Shown: positions 1 to 6,858 of the stretch, one piece after another
Numbering within the stretch: position 1 is the first letter of the stretch
Layout: each line of letters begins with the position of its first letter
DNA from: an uncultured Hyphomicrobiales bacterium
GTDB taxonomy: Bacteria > Pseudomonadota > Alphaproteobacteria > Rhizobiales > Beijerinckiaceae
Assembly (NCBI GenBank): GCA_903916165.1
Contig: CAIWVR010000208.1
Coordinates: forward strand, 1-7,481
DNA length: 7,481 nt
Direction: 5' to 3'
The notes under the pieces: model-generated
What the model saw: only the letters and a program-made list of their open reading frames with translations
The model's database searches: none
What the model was told of the DNA's origin: nothing
Program-made: the position numbers and the translations under genes

Positions 1-932
1 GCCGTCAGCAGGCCATCGGTGCGTACAAGACAATTGGAGCCATCGAAGACGAAAGCATCGCCGCGCACGGCATTGCCGTGTTCGTCCTGCGGGCTCAAAT
101 TGCGCACCGCCGACCAGGCACCGACGTCGCTCCAGCCGATGTCGGCGGGAATGACCGCCGCCTTGCGCGTGTGCTCCATGACCGCATAGTCGATCGACTT
201 TTTGGGCGCGGCGGCAAAGGCCGCCTCGTCGAGCACGAGAAACTGGAGGTCGCGTTTCGCCCTGGAGACCGCTTCGGCGCAGGCCTGTGCCATCGCGGGC
301 TCGAAGGCGGCGATTTCGTCGCGCATGGTCGCGGCGGAAAAGACGAAATTGCCCGAATTCCAGAGGTAGCCCTGCGCGACATAGGTTTCGGCGGTCGCGG
401 CGTCCGGCTTCTCGACAAAGGCTGCGACCTCGCTGAGGCCGTCGCCGATGGCGGCACCAGGGCGAATGTAGCCATATCCCGTCTCGGCATGGGTCGGCTT
501 GATGCCGAGCGTCACGATGGCGCCCTTCGCGGCGGCCCTGGCCGCCTCCTCGCATTTGGCGACGAGGCCGGCTGTGTCCTGCACGACATGGTCAGCCGCC
601 ATCACGATGACGACGGCGTCGGGATCGCGCGCCAGCGCGAGTTCGGCGGCCACCGCGATGGCCGGGCCGGAGTCGCGGCGCACCGGCTCGAGCACGACCT
701 CGGCGATCACGCCGGCCTGCGCCAGCTGTTCGGCGACGAGGAAGCGGTAGGCGTGGTTGGTGATCACGATCGGCCGGTCAAAGGCTGGCGCGCGCGCCAG
801 AATGCCCGCCACGGCCTGGAAGGTCGACTGCTCGCCAAACAGCTTGAGAAACTGCTTGGGATAGCTCTCTCGCGATTCCGGCCACATGCGTGTTCCTGCG
901 CCGCCGCACATGATGACGGGAATGATGGTCAT
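1..932 (-). CDS. manC: Mannose-1-phosphate guanylyltransferase, 3' end outside window
   Basis: This enzyme transfers GMP from GTP to mannose-1-phosphate in the cytoplasm, giving GDP-mannose, the precursor used by the gmd and fcl products encoded in this window. The visible 310 codons begin with the nucleotidyl-transferase loop ([12 protein letters not shown], residues 9-20, then YPKQF at 24-28). They continue with AADHVV (112-117), GYGYI (152-156), the FVEKPD sugar-phosphate-binding motif (172-177), NSGNFVF (192-198) and SIDYAVME (246-253). All are standard for the family, though loop residue 9 is Cys where Ser is common. The ATG at 932 is preceded by GAGGAAAG at a good distance. The frame stays open to the left edge, so the C-terminus is unseen. 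It cannot be decided whether the protein is the short single-function form or the roughly 470-residue form with a C-terminal phosphomannose isomerase cupin. The gene diverges from the UDP-xylose synthase gene. Confidence 0.95.
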   Translation of the reverse strand, partial: MTIIPVIMCGGAGTRMWPESRESYPKQFLKLFGEQSTFQAVAGILARAPAFDRPIVITNHAYRFLVAEQLAQAGVIAEVVLEPVRRDSGPAIAVAAELALARDPDAVVIVMAADHVVQDTAGLVAKCEEAARAAAKGAIVTLGIKPTHAETGYGYIRPGAAIGDGLSEVAAFVEKPDAATAETYVAQGYLWNSGNFVFSAATMRDEIAAFEPAMAQACAEAVSRAKRDLQFLVLDEAAFAAAPKKSIDYAVMEHTRKAAVIPADIGWSDVGAWSAVRNLSPQDEHGNAVRGDAFVFDGSNCLVRTDGLLT

Positions 933-1127
933 AACGGATCTTTCCTCTTCACGTTTCCCGGGGAGCCGGACGAAGCCTCAAAGACCGCTATCCCAGGAAG
1001 GCCGCCCTTGTCCATCGCCGGGACCGCCAGGCGATAGATCTGTCCAAGACGACTAGGCGCACCCCTGCGGGACCGTGTATGGATACCGGCAGAACCTTCA
1101 GCTTGATCCAAGGATATCGGGGGCCCT
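933..1127. promoter_or_regulatory. Divergent intergenic region between manC and uxs
   Basis: This 195-bp gap separates two genes transcribed away from each other, so it should hold promoters for both. No convincing -35/-10 pair stands out on either strand. Weak candidates are TTGTCC near 1009 with GCGATA about 17 bp on (plus strand) and, on the minus strand, TTGGAT near 1105 with GGTATC. A 6-bp inverted repeat, ATCGCC at 1014-1019 and GGCGAT at 1030-1035, lies in the middle. The only confident element is the GAGGAAAG ribosome binding site of manC just right of 932. Confidence 0.45.
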
Positions 1128-2078
1128 ATGCCACGCATTACAAAGAGAATTCTGGTTACGGGTGGCGCAGGATTCCTCGGCTCCCATCTGTGCGAGCGGC
1201 TGCTCGCTGCCGGAGACGAAGTCCTTTGCGTGGACAATTTCTTTACCGGAACGCGCCACAACGTCCATCATCTGCTCGACCATCCGCGCTTCGAACTGCT
1301 GCGCCACGATGTGACCTTCCCGCTCTATGTGGAAGTCGACCAGATCTACAATCTCGCCTGCCCGGCCTCCCCGATTTTTTACCAGATGGACCCCGTCCAG
1401 ACGACCAAGACAAGCGTTCTGGGTGCCATCAACATGCTCGGCCTCGCCAAACGCCTGAAAATCCCCATGCTTCAGGCGTCAACGTCGGAGGTCTACGGCG
1501 ACCCCGAAGTCCATCCCCAGCGCGAGGAATATTGGGGACACGTCAATCCGATCGGTCTTCGGGCCTGCTATGACGAAGGCAAGCGTTGCGCCGAGACACT
1601 GGTGTTCGACTATGTCCGCCAGCATGCCGTCGCCGGCAAGGTCATGCGGATCTTCAACACCTATGGCCCTCGCATGAAGCCCAATGACGGGCGCGTGGTC
1701 TCTAATTTCATTGTCCAGGCGCTGCGCGGCGAGGACATCACCATCTATGGCGACGGGTCTCAGACCCGCTCGTTCTGCTATGTCGACGACCTGATCACGG
1801 GCATGGTCAGCCTCATGGCAACGCCAGCCGATGTGCACGGGCCGATCAACATCGGGAACCCCAACGAATTCACCATGCTGGAGCTGGCAAAGCTGGTTCT
1901 CGACATGACCGGATCGCGCGCCCGGGTCGTCCATATGCCCCTACCTGCCGATGATCCCAAGCAGCGCCGTCCTGACATCGCAAAAGCGCGCGAGCTCCTT
2001 GGCTGGGAACCGACGATCCAGCTGCGAGAGGGCCTTGCCGCGACGATCGCCTATTTCCGCAATGTCATCGATGAATAG
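1128..2078 (+). CDS. uxs: UDP-glucuronate decarboxylase (UDP-xylose synthase)
   Basis: An extended short-chain dehydrogenase that converts UDP-glucuronate to UDP-xylose and CO2 using bound NAD+. It has 316 residues, normal for bacterial members. The Rossmann loop GGAGFLG is at 12-18, and Asp36 is the expected ribose-binding acid. The catalytic set is Thr119-Ser120-Glu121 within STSEVYGDP, then Tyr148-x3-Lys152. Features that favour UXS over the related 4-epimerases and 4,6-dehydratases are YWGHVNPIG (135-143), the CYDEGKR context of the catalytic Tyr, and [10 protein letters not shown] (275-284), which carries the arginine the family uses near the substrate. The start has only a G-rich stretch upstream as a ribosome site. 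It is the first gene of a probable two-gene unit with the glycosyltransferase 75 bp downstream. Other NDP-sugar decarboxylases remain possible but less likely. Confidence 0.9.
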   Translation: MPRITKRILVTGGAGFLGSHLCERLLAAGDEVLCVDNFFTGTRHNVHHLLDHPRFELLRHDVTFPLYVEVDQIYNLACPASPIFYQMDPVQTTKTSVLGAINMLGLAKRLKIPMLQASTSEVYGDPEVHPQREEYWGHVNPIGLRACYDEGKRCAETLVFDYVRQHAVAGKVMRIFNTYGPRMKPNDGRVVSNFIVQALRGEDITIYGDGSQTRSFCYVDDLITGMVSLMATPADVHGPINIGNPNEFTMLELAKLVLDMTGSRARVVHMPLPADDPKQRRPDIAKARELLGWEPTIQLREGLAATIAYFRNVIDE

Positions 2079-2095
2079 ACGAAACGGTATCTTTC

Positions 2096-2124
2096 GGGCT
2101 AGCACTCCCTTGAAGTGCTGGTCC
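2096..2124 (+). other. Intercistronic hairpin between uxs and the glycosyltransferase gene
   Basis: GGGCT-AGCACT and AGTGCT-GGTCC form an 11-bp stem that includes two G-U pairs, with a 7-nt loop (CCCTTGA). No T-tract follows, so it is not a normal intrinsic terminator. It may stabilise or process the message, or set the relative expression of the two genes. Confidence 0.5.
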
Positions 2125-2153
2125 GGGGCGGGTCGAAAAGGTTGCGGTCAATC

Positions 2154-2948
2154 ATGAAGCCAATGATCGTCAGTTATTGGGAAGGCAAACTGTCGTGGCT
2201 GGAACGACTTAGCTTTGCCACCATGCTGGCGATGGGACACTCCGTTCAGGTCTTCACCCGCGATGTGCCTCCCCTGCGCGCGGCGCTTGAGGGCATTGAT
2301 GTTTTCGACGTGCGCGATGTCCTGCCAGACGAGGCCCCGGCCGTTCTTTATCATGAACAGAAGCATTTCGCGCTTTATGCCGACATTGTCAGGATCGCGC
2401 TGCTGCGGCAATCACGCGGCCTGTGGTGCGATGCCGATTGCATCCTCCTGAATGCCCTTGCGCAGCCCAGCGACTACGTCATGGGCTGGCTCGACGAGGG
2501 GCGGCGAATCAACAATGCTGTCTTGTATATGCCCAGTGATTCCAAACTGCTGGAAACCTACTGGCAGGCGATCACGGCTATTCCCGTGCGGGCACCCTGG
2601 GCAACGCTGCGCGTGCGGGTGCTGCGGGAATTGAGCATTTTGCGCGGAAATGATTTTCCACGGGACATCGAAGACATGAGCATCGGGCCGCGCGCGCTCA
2701 CCTATTTTGTCGAGCGCTCGGGCCTGACGTCGCACGCATCGCCGCAAGCGCGCTTTTATCCCTTGCGCGACAGCCAGACGCATCTGCTGATTGACGCCGA
2801 TGACCGCGCCGCGCGCGCAATGATCGGTCCCGAAACAGAGGTCGTGCATGCGTGGCATGGCAAGTTGAAGCGGCTCAAGGCCCTTGATGCGCCTCCGCCC
2901 GTGACCAGCTGGCTTGGCCAGCAATGCACGACCTACGGAATCCGCTGA
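2154..2948 (+). CDS. Glycosyltransferase with DXD motif, GT32/capsular synthesis-like
   Basis: Probable cytoplasmic glycosyltransferase adding a sugar during surface-polysaccharide assembly; donor and acceptor are unknown. The 264-residue product shows the layout of GT32-like sugar-binding DXD enzymes. It has an N-terminal strand with WEGKLSWLERLS (9-20) and GHSVQVFT (28-35), the helix ADIVRIALL (76-84) leading to RGLWCDADC with the metal/nucleotide-sugar motif Asp93-Ala-Asp95, then an IGPRAL segment and a C-terminal HAWHGK. No signal peptide or membrane segment is seen. The ATG at 2154 is chosen because the helical core starts right after it and AAAAGG lies about 12 bp upstream. A GTG at 2115 would add 13 residues but falls inside the upstream hairpin. 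Position after the UDP-xylose synthase gene suggests, without proof, a role with xylose. The stop lies 7 bp from the end of the convergent fcl gene. Confidence 0.8.
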   Translation: MKPMIVSYWEGKLSWLERLSFATMLAMGHSVQVFTRDVPPLRAALEGIDVFDVRDVLPDEAPAVLYHEQKHFALYADIVRIALLRQSRGLWCDADCILLNALAQPSDYVMGWLDEGRRINNAVLYMPSDSKLLETYWQAITAIPVRAPWATLRVRVLRELSILRGNDFPRDIEDMSIGPRALTYFVERSGLTSHASPQARFYPLRDSQTHLLIDADDRAARAMIGPETEVVHAWHGKLKRLKALDAPPPVTSWLGQQCTTYGIR

Positions 2949-2955
2949 ATACACC

Positions 2956-3927
2956 TCAGGCGTGGTGGGCGACGAAGTCCCGATAGGCCCTTTGGAGACC
3001 ATCGCCAAGGCTGGTTGACGCCGTCCAGCCGAGCGACGAAAGCCGCGACACATCCAGCAATTTGCGTGGCGTGCCATCAGGCTTGGTCGTGTCGAAGGCG
3101 AGCGCGCCCTGAAATCCGACAATTGCCTTCACCGTCTCGGCCAGGTCGCGGATGGTGAGGTCGTGACCAACGCCAATATTCACCAGCGGTGCCAGCCCAT
3201 CGTTGCGATCCTGCCCGAGCAGGGGAATGTAGCGTGCATCGGGGAGGTTCATGAGGTGAACGCAGGCGTCTGCCATGTCGTCGCTGAACAGGAATTCGCG
3301 GCGCGGCGACCCGGTGCCCCAAATGGTGACGCTCGACGCGCCGGCCGCCTTGGCCTCGTGCAGACGACGGATCATCCCCGGGATCACATGTGAGTTTTCA
3401 GGGTGGTAGGTATCCCCCGGGCCATAGAGATTGGTCGGCATGACGGCGAGATAGCGCGTCTGGAACTGGCGATTGTAGCTCCAGCACATTTCAATGCCGG
3501 CAATCTTGGCGAGCGCATAGGCGCGGTTCGTTGGCTCCAGCGGCCCGGTCAGGAGATGCTCCTCCTTCATCGGCTGCGGCGCCAGCTTTGGGTAGATGCA
3601 GCTCGACCCCAGAAACAGCAGGCGCTCGACGCCCACCGCATGCGAGGCCTGGATGATGCTGCTCTGAATTGCGAGGTTCTGGGCAATGAAGTCGGCCGGA
3701 AAGGCATTGTTGGCGTGAATGCCGCCCACCTTTGCCGCTGCGAGAAAGACATAATCGGGCCGCTCCGCGTCGAAAAAAAGCCGCGTGGCAGAGGGATCCG
3801 TGAGATCGAGCATATCGTGGCCACGCGTCAGGATGCGCGTGTAGCCGCCGTTCTGCAAGCAGCGGACGATGGCCGATCCGACCATGCCGCGATGCCCGGC
3901 GACGAAAATCCTGGCGTCCTTGCGCAT
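2956..3927 (-). CDS. fcl: GDP-L-fucose synthase
   Basis: A bifunctional 3,5-epimerase/4-reductase (also called WcaG) that turns GDP-4-keto-6-deoxy-mannose into GDP-L-fucose with NADPH. With the start at 3927 the protein has 323 residues, close to the E. coli enzyme (321). Motifs align throughout: GHRGMVG (11-17), [12 protein letters not shown] (63-74), Ser108 in GSSCIYPK, Cys110, Tyr137 and Lys141 in [13 protein letters not shown] (163-170), His180 in NSHVIP, and [13 protein letters not shown] near the C-terminus. The catalytic Ser, Tyr, Lys, Cys and His are all present. The ATG at 3927 has a GAGGG ribosome site 7 nt upstream and gives an N-terminus like the E. coli protein. ATG at 3948, overlapping the gmd stop, and ATG at 3972 are possible but lack such a site. 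It follows gmd by 13 bp, so the two are co-transcribed and translationally close. Confidence 0.96.
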   Translation of the reverse strand: MRKDARIFVAGHRGMVGSAIVRCLQNGGYTRILTRGHDMLDLTDPSATRLFFDAERPDYVFLAAAKVGGIHANNAFPADFIAQNLAIQSSIIQASHAVGVERLLFLGSSCIYPKLAPQPMKEEHLLTGPLEPTNRAYALAKIAGIEMCWSYNRQFQTRYLAVMPTNLYGPGDTYHPENSHVIPGMIRRLHEAKAAGASSVTIWGTGSPRREFLFSDDMADACVHLMNLPDARYIPLLGQDRNDGLAPLVNIGVGHDLTIRDLAETVKAIVGFQGALAFDTTKPDGTPRKLLDVSRLSSLGWTASTSLGDGLQRAYRDFVAHHA

Positions 3928-3934
3928 GCCCGCG

Positions 3935-3939
3935 CCCTC
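3935..3939 (-). promoter_or_regulatory. Ribosome binding site that decides the fcl start
   Basis: On the minus strand GAGGG sits 7 nt before the ATG at 3927. It lies just past the gmd stop, whereas the in-frame ATGs at 3948 and 3972 lie inside gmd with no matching site. Confidence 0.6.
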
Positions 3940-3940
3940 A

Positions 3941-5023
3941 TCACTCATGATGATCCATCGACTTGTAGCCATGCTTGGTAATCAGCTCGTCGCGTTCTGC
4001 GCTGTTCAGATCTTCGCGGACCATTTCCGAGACCAGTTCGGCGAAGGTGATCTTGGGCGTCCAGCCCAGTTTCTCGCGCGCCTTGGTGGCGTCCCCGAGC
4101 AGCGATTCAACTTCCGTCGGTCGAAAATAGCGTGGATCAACCGCAACGATGCAGCGGCCCGTGGCGTCATAGCCTTTCGACCCGGCGCCTTCACCTTCCC
4201 AGCGGAGGGAGATGCCAAGCTCCGTTGCCGCAGCCGCGACAAAGTCACGCACGCTGTACTGGATCCCGGTGGCGATCACGAAATCTTCCGCGGTCTCCTG
4301 CTGCAGCATCAGCCATTGCATCTCGACATAATCGCGGGCGTGGCCCCAGTCGCGGCGGGCGTCGAGATTGCCGAGATACAGGCATTCCTGCAGGCCGAGC
4401 TTGATGCGTGCCAGCGCGCGCGTGATTTTGCGCGTGACGAAGGTCTCGCCGCGAATCGGCGACTCGTGATTGAAGAGAATGCCGTTGCAGGCATAGATGC
4501 CGTAGGCTTCACGATAATTCACCGTGATCCAGTAGGCGTAGAGCTTGGCGACCGCGTAGGGACTGCGCGGATAAAAGGGCGTCGTCTCCTTTTGCGGGGT
4601 CTCCTGCACCAGCCCGTAAAGTTCCGACGTGCTGGCCTGGTAGAATCGTGCCTTCTTCTCAAGGCCGAGAATGCGGATCGCCTCAAGGACGCGCAGGGCA
4701 CCAAGCGCGTCCGAATTGGCCGTGTATTCCGGTTCTTCGAAACTGACGGCGACATGGCTCTGGGCGGCGAGATTGTAAATCTCATCCGGCTGGACCTGCT
4801 GGATGATGCGCACAAGCGACGATGAATCGGTCATGTCGCCATGGTGGAGAATGAACCGCCGTCCCGCCTCATGCGGGTCCTGGTAGAGATGATCGATTCG
4901 GTCGGTGTTGAAGAGCGAGGTCCGGCGCTTGACGCCGTGCACTTCGTATCCCTTCGAGAGCAGCAATTCGGCAAGATAGGCGCCATCCTGACCGGTCACG
5001 CCGGTAATAAGTGCAATTTTCAT
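3941..5023 (-). CDS. gmd: GDP-mannose 4,6-dehydratase
   Basis: Removes water from GDP-D-mannose to give GDP-4-keto-6-deoxy-D-mannose, the first committed step to GDP-L-fucose, using bound NADP+. The 360-residue length is typical. Motifs are the cofactor loop [10 protein letters not shown] (7-16), the VKRRTS segment (31-36) typical of NADP-using GMDs, [15 protein letters not shown] (84-98), the catalytic Thr132-Ser133-Glu134 in STSELYG, and Tyr156-x3-Lys160 in SPYAVAK. Further on come [16 protein letters not shown] and the [10 protein letters not shown] block. These leave little doubt about function. The ATG at 5023 directly starts the cofactor-binding strand; only a weak GAAG or a distant GGGAG serves as ribosome site. 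First gene of a gmd-fcl operon, a pairing very common in fucose-containing polysaccharide loci; its substrate would come from the manC product. Confidence 0.97.
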   Translation of the reverse strand: MKIALITGVTGQDGAYLAELLLSKGYEVHGVKRRTSLFNTDRIDHLYQDPHEAGRRFILHHGDMTDSSSLVRIIQQVQPDEIYNLAAQSHVAVSFEEPEYTANSDALGALRVLEAIRILGLEKKARFYQASTSELYGLVQETPQKETTPFYPRSPYAVAKLYAYWITVNYREAYGIYACNGILFNHESPIRGETFVTRKITRALARIKLGLQECLYLGNLDARRDWGHARDYVEMQWLMLQQETAEDFVIATGIQYSVRDFVAAAATELGISLRWEGEGAGSKGYDATGRCIVAVDPRYFRPTEVESLLGDATKAREKLGWTPKITFAELVSEMVREDLNSAERDELITKHGYKSMDHHE

Positions 5024-5198
5024 GGCGCTTCAATCTACTCCCGTGACGCACAAGGCTCTCTGTCGGCGCTTTATACCAGCAGTCCCGCGCCATTGCGATG
5101 GCCGCCCGGCACCCACATGTCGCCGCCCAGCCCAAACCGATGGGCCTGACCCAGAAATATCTGGTAAATATTAAATTACTCATGGATTTAACTCAATC

Positions 5199-5227
5199 TT
5201 TTGAGATACTTAAATGTAAGTTACAAT
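5199..5227 (+). promoter_or_regulatory. Candidate promoter of the carbonic anhydrase gene
   Basis: TACAAT at 5222-5227 is one mismatch from the TATAAT consensus. Upstream lies TTGAGA (5201-5206, 15-bp spacer) or TTTTGA (5199-5204, 17-bp spacer). Transcription would start near 5234, giving a short leader of about 24 nt before the ATG. The spacing ambiguity keeps confidence moderate. Confidence 0.4.
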
Positions 5228-5244
5228 GGTTTTATCGAATCAAT

Positions 5245-5251
5245 GGGAGGG
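5245..5251 (+). promoter_or_regulatory. Strong ribosome binding site for the carbonic anhydrase gene
   Basis: GGGAGGG lies 6 nt upstream of the ATG at 5258. It selects that codon over the in-frame ATG at 5243, which would be partly covered by the site, and over the TTG at 5201. Confidence 0.75.
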
Positions 5252-5257
5252 TTTTTG

Positions 5258-5977
5258 ATGTGTGAGAAATGCTCCGGCCAGTTGGGCCGTCGCTCGTTCC
5301 TGAAACTTGCCGGCGCAGCCGGCATTGCCGCCGGCATCGGGGCCGGACTGGCACCGTTTTCCGCCCGCGCGTCAGGCGCGACAACTCATGTCACCGCCGA
5401 TGAGGCGCTGGCCCGCTTGAAGGCGGGAAACACGAAATTTGTGACGTCCCCGCAATTGTGCGAAGCCGATCTGGCCGCAACCCGCAAAACCTCTGCACCG
5501 AACCAGGAGCCTTGGGCGGCCATTCTGGGATGCGCGGACAGCCGTGTGCCCCCTGAACTTCTGTTTGGCGGCCTCAATCTTGGCGAAATTTTCGTCGCCC
5601 GAAATGCCGGGAACATGGCTGATACCGCAACAATGGGTACGCTTGAATATGGCGCGCTCGCGCTGGGCATTCCTCTGATTGTTGTCTTGGGTCACGAGCG
5701 CTGCGGCGCTGTCGCGGCCGCCTGCGACATGGTCAGCAAGAAAGCCAAATTCCCCGGCTCCATTGGTCCGATGGCGAAGGCCATTTCGCCGACGGCGCGG
5801 GACCTGCTCGGCAAGCCCGGTGATTTCGTCGAAAACGTTTTGCGCGAGAGCGCCCGACGGACGGCGCGGTTGATCGCCAGGAGTCCGGTCATCGCGCCGC
5901 TCGTGAAGTCCGGCAAGGTCAAGATCGTCACCGCCCGTTACGGTCTGAACGACGGCCTGGTCGATTTCTACGCCTGA
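5258..5977 (+). CDS. Beta-class carbonic anhydrase with Tat signal peptide
   Basis: Zinc enzyme interconverting CO2 and bicarbonate, predicted to be exported folded to the periplasm. The 239-residue product starts with a Tat signal: GRRSFLK at 10-16, an Ala/Gly-rich hydrophobic stretch (about 17-34), and a likely cleavage after ARA at residue 38. The catalytic domain has Cys92-x-Asp94-Ser-Arg96 (CADSR) and His146-x2-Cys149 (HERC), which supply the Cys-His-Cys zinc ligands and the Asp-Arg pair of the beta class; NAGN (116-119) is also conserved. An unusual Cys-x2-Cys (MCEKC) precedes the twin arginines. The ATG at 5258 is fixed by a strong ribosome site. It has its own AT-rich promoter and ends in a strong terminator, so it is a single-gene unit unrelated by operon to the polysaccharide genes. 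Sulfate-transporter fusions and alpha or gamma classes are excluded by length and motifs. Confidence 0.93.
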   Translation: MCEKCSGQLGRRSFLKLAGAAGIAAGIGAGLAPFSARASGATTHVTADEALARLKAGNTKFVTSPQLCEADLAATRKTSAPNQEPWAAILGCADSRVPPELLFGGLNLGEIFVARNAGNMADTATMGTLEYGALALGIPLIVVLGHERCGAVAAACDMVSKKAKFPGSIGPMAKAISPTARDLLGKPGDFVENVLRESARRTARLIARSPVIAPLVKSGKVKIVTARYGLNDGLVDFYA

Positions 5978-5982
5978 TAGTC

Positions 5983-6024
5983 AAGGGCGGACGGGCATTT
6001 TTCGGGTCCGTTCGCCCTTATTTT
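5983..6024 (+). terminator. Intrinsic terminator of the carbonic anhydrase gene
   Basis: AAGGGCGGACGGGC (5983-5996) pairs with GTCCGTTCGCCCTT (6006-6019). The stem is 14 bp with two G-U pairs and a 9-nt loop, followed by TATTTT. It starts 5 bp after the stop codon. Confidence 0.9.
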
Positions 6025-6060
6025 GATCACTGGATGTGATGTTCCTGCAACAGTCGAGAC

Positions 6061-6076
6061 TTAACGTACAATTAAC
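6061..6076 (+). promoter_or_regulatory. CtrA-type binding box, exact consensus
   Basis: TTAA (6061-6064), seven bases, then TTAAC (6072-6076) matches the TTAA-N7-TTAAC consensus of the alphaproteobacterial cell-cycle regulator CtrA exactly. It lies about 98 bp upstream of the GTG at 6174, in an AT-rich stretch right after a terminator. Binding is inferred, not shown. Confidence 0.6.
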
Positions 6077-6097
6077 CATATTGTGGAGAAACGTAAC

Positions 6098-6113
6098 GTT
6101 AAGTGTATGTAAA
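6098..6113 (-). promoter_or_regulatory. Second CtrA-type box, inverted, one mismatch
   Basis: Read on the minus strand, TTTA-N7-TTAAC differs from the CtrA consensus by one base. With the upstream box it forms an outward-in inverted pair. This is also seen as the 9-bp perfect inverted repeat ACTTAACGT (6059-6067) and ACGTTAAGT (6096-6104). Confidence 0.4.
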
Positions 6114-6161
6114 TTCGGATAGCTTGGTCGCACAGGGAGTTGTGGCGCTCCCGATTCTATT

Positions 6162-6166
6162 AGGAG
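6162..6166 (+). promoter_or_regulatory. Ribosome binding site selecting a GTG start
   Basis: AGGAG lies 7 nt upstream of the GTG at 6174, which makes this non-ATG codon the best start. A small GGGAG/CTCCC hairpin (6135-6152) lies just upstream in the leader. Confidence 0.7.
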
Positions 6167-6173
6167 AACACCT

Positions 6174-6722
6174 GTGGTCGCACAGCTGAGAGAACTCGCA
6201 GATTTGGTTGGTAGTCAGCGTGACGTCCGCATGAAGCCTGCGCATGAGCGCATTTCGGGGACGTCTTTCGGGCGCACAACTCGTAGCCATGCTGGCGCAT
6301 TGGTCGACAACGACCTGCGCGACGCAACAGACCTTGTGTCGAAGGCTGCCGACACCATCGCAGAGATGGCTCGCCGCAACCAGGAACTCGAGGCAGCTGC
6401 CTCGCGTGCTGTCTTGCATTACAAGTCCGAAGCCGAATCCGCCAACAAGCGGAACACGGAGCTCGGCACGCGTCTTGAGTCGCTCGAAAACGACTTCCAG
6501 ATGCAGGTCCATGAGTTCCAGAGCCGCCTTGAAGATCTTCAGGGGCGCCTGACAACCACGATCGCCTCGCTGGAAGAAAAGACCCGCGATGCGGAATTCG
6601 CCAATGAGTGGCTGGTGTATCTCTCGACGGAAATTCGGCAGCGTCTCGCCGATGCCCCCTCGAAGCTGGCGGAAATGTCGCGCGATGTCCGGGCCCGTCG
6701 GTTCGAATTTCAGCTCGACTAA
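6174..6722 (+). CDS. Coiled-coil protein of unknown function, paralogue A
   Basis: Not recognised as a named family. The 182-residue product is predicted soluble, with no signal peptide or membrane segment. It has a polar N-terminus (1-46), a conserved helical block (47-87, from NDLRD to YKSEA), then a regular heptad coiled coil at about 94-137 with Leu/Phe/Val at 97, 101, 104, 108, 112, 115, 119, 122 and 126, and a C-terminal helix with EWLVYLSTEI (145-154). The 47-87 block aligns without gaps to residues 12-52 of the downstream gene product, with 15 of 41 positions identical by my count. The GTG start is supported by AGGAG 7 nt upstream. The promoter region carries two CtrA-type boxes, so cell-cycle or development-linked expression is plausible. 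A scaffolding or partner-binding role would fit a coiled coil but is a guess. Confidence 0.8.
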   Translation: MVAQLRELADLVGSQRDVRMKPAHERISGTSFGRTTRSHAGALVDNDLRDATDLVSKAADTIAEMARRNQELEAAASRAVLHYKSEAESANKRNTELGTRLESLENDFQMQVHEFQSRLEDLQGRLTTTIASLEEKTRDAEFANEWLVYLSTEIRQRLADAPSKLAEMSRDVRARRFEFQLD

Positions 6723-6762
6723 GGTCCATTTTTGTTCTATTGCGTAAATTGTGAGTTGCGTC

Positions 6763-6808
6763 GGGCGCCCGATCCGCGGGCGCCCTGGCGCCCTTGGGGC
6801 GGTTTTTT
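6763..6808 (+). terminator. GC-rich hairpins plus T-tract, probable terminator after paralogue A
   Basis: GGGCGCCC occurs twice (6763-6770 and 6778-6785) and pairs with itself around a 7-nt loop. A second small stem, CGCCC-TTG-GGGCG (6789-6801), is followed by G and six Ts (6803-6808). It lies 40 bp after the stop of the upstream gene, so it should end or reduce transcription before paralogue B. Confidence 0.65.
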
Positions 6809-6858
6809 CGCCTTCGGGTGTCCGGGAGCCTGGGTTCAGGCAGTTAGCGGGGCGGTCT

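Larger units (their letters stand above)
5024..5257. promoter_or_regulatory. Divergent intergenic region between gmd and the carbonic anhydrase gene
   Basis: A 234-bp gap with two compositions. The left part (to about 5150) is GC-rich like the genes; on the minus strand it holds a TATAAA near 5070 that could be the gmd -10, without a clear -35. The right part is sharply AT-rich and carries two short inverted repeats: CCAGA-AATA-TCTGG (5151-5164) and CTCAA-TCTT-TTGAG (5192-5205). The second overlaps the likely -35 of the carbonic anhydrase promoter and could be an operator. No open frame here looks coding. Confidence 0.5.

Noticed and set aside
78..1037. A 319-codon plus-strand open frame opposite manC
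   Set aside because: The minus strand carries unmistakable ManC motifs through the whole stretch; the plus frame is His/Gly/Arg-rich shadow coding.
3869..4825. A 318-codon plus-strand open frame opposite fcl and gmd
   Set aside because: Both opposite genes are certain from catalytic motifs, and this frame resembles no protein and spans their junction.
5050..5110. Possible sigma-54 promoter for gmd (TGGC and TGC on the minus strand)
   Set aside because: The GG and GC doublets are nine bases apart instead of the required ten, and the flanks do not match.
6153..6157. GATTC, a GANTC site for CcrM-type methylation near the CtrA boxes
   Set aside because: GANTC is expected by chance about once per 256 bp and occurs elsewhere in the window, so this single copy is not informative.
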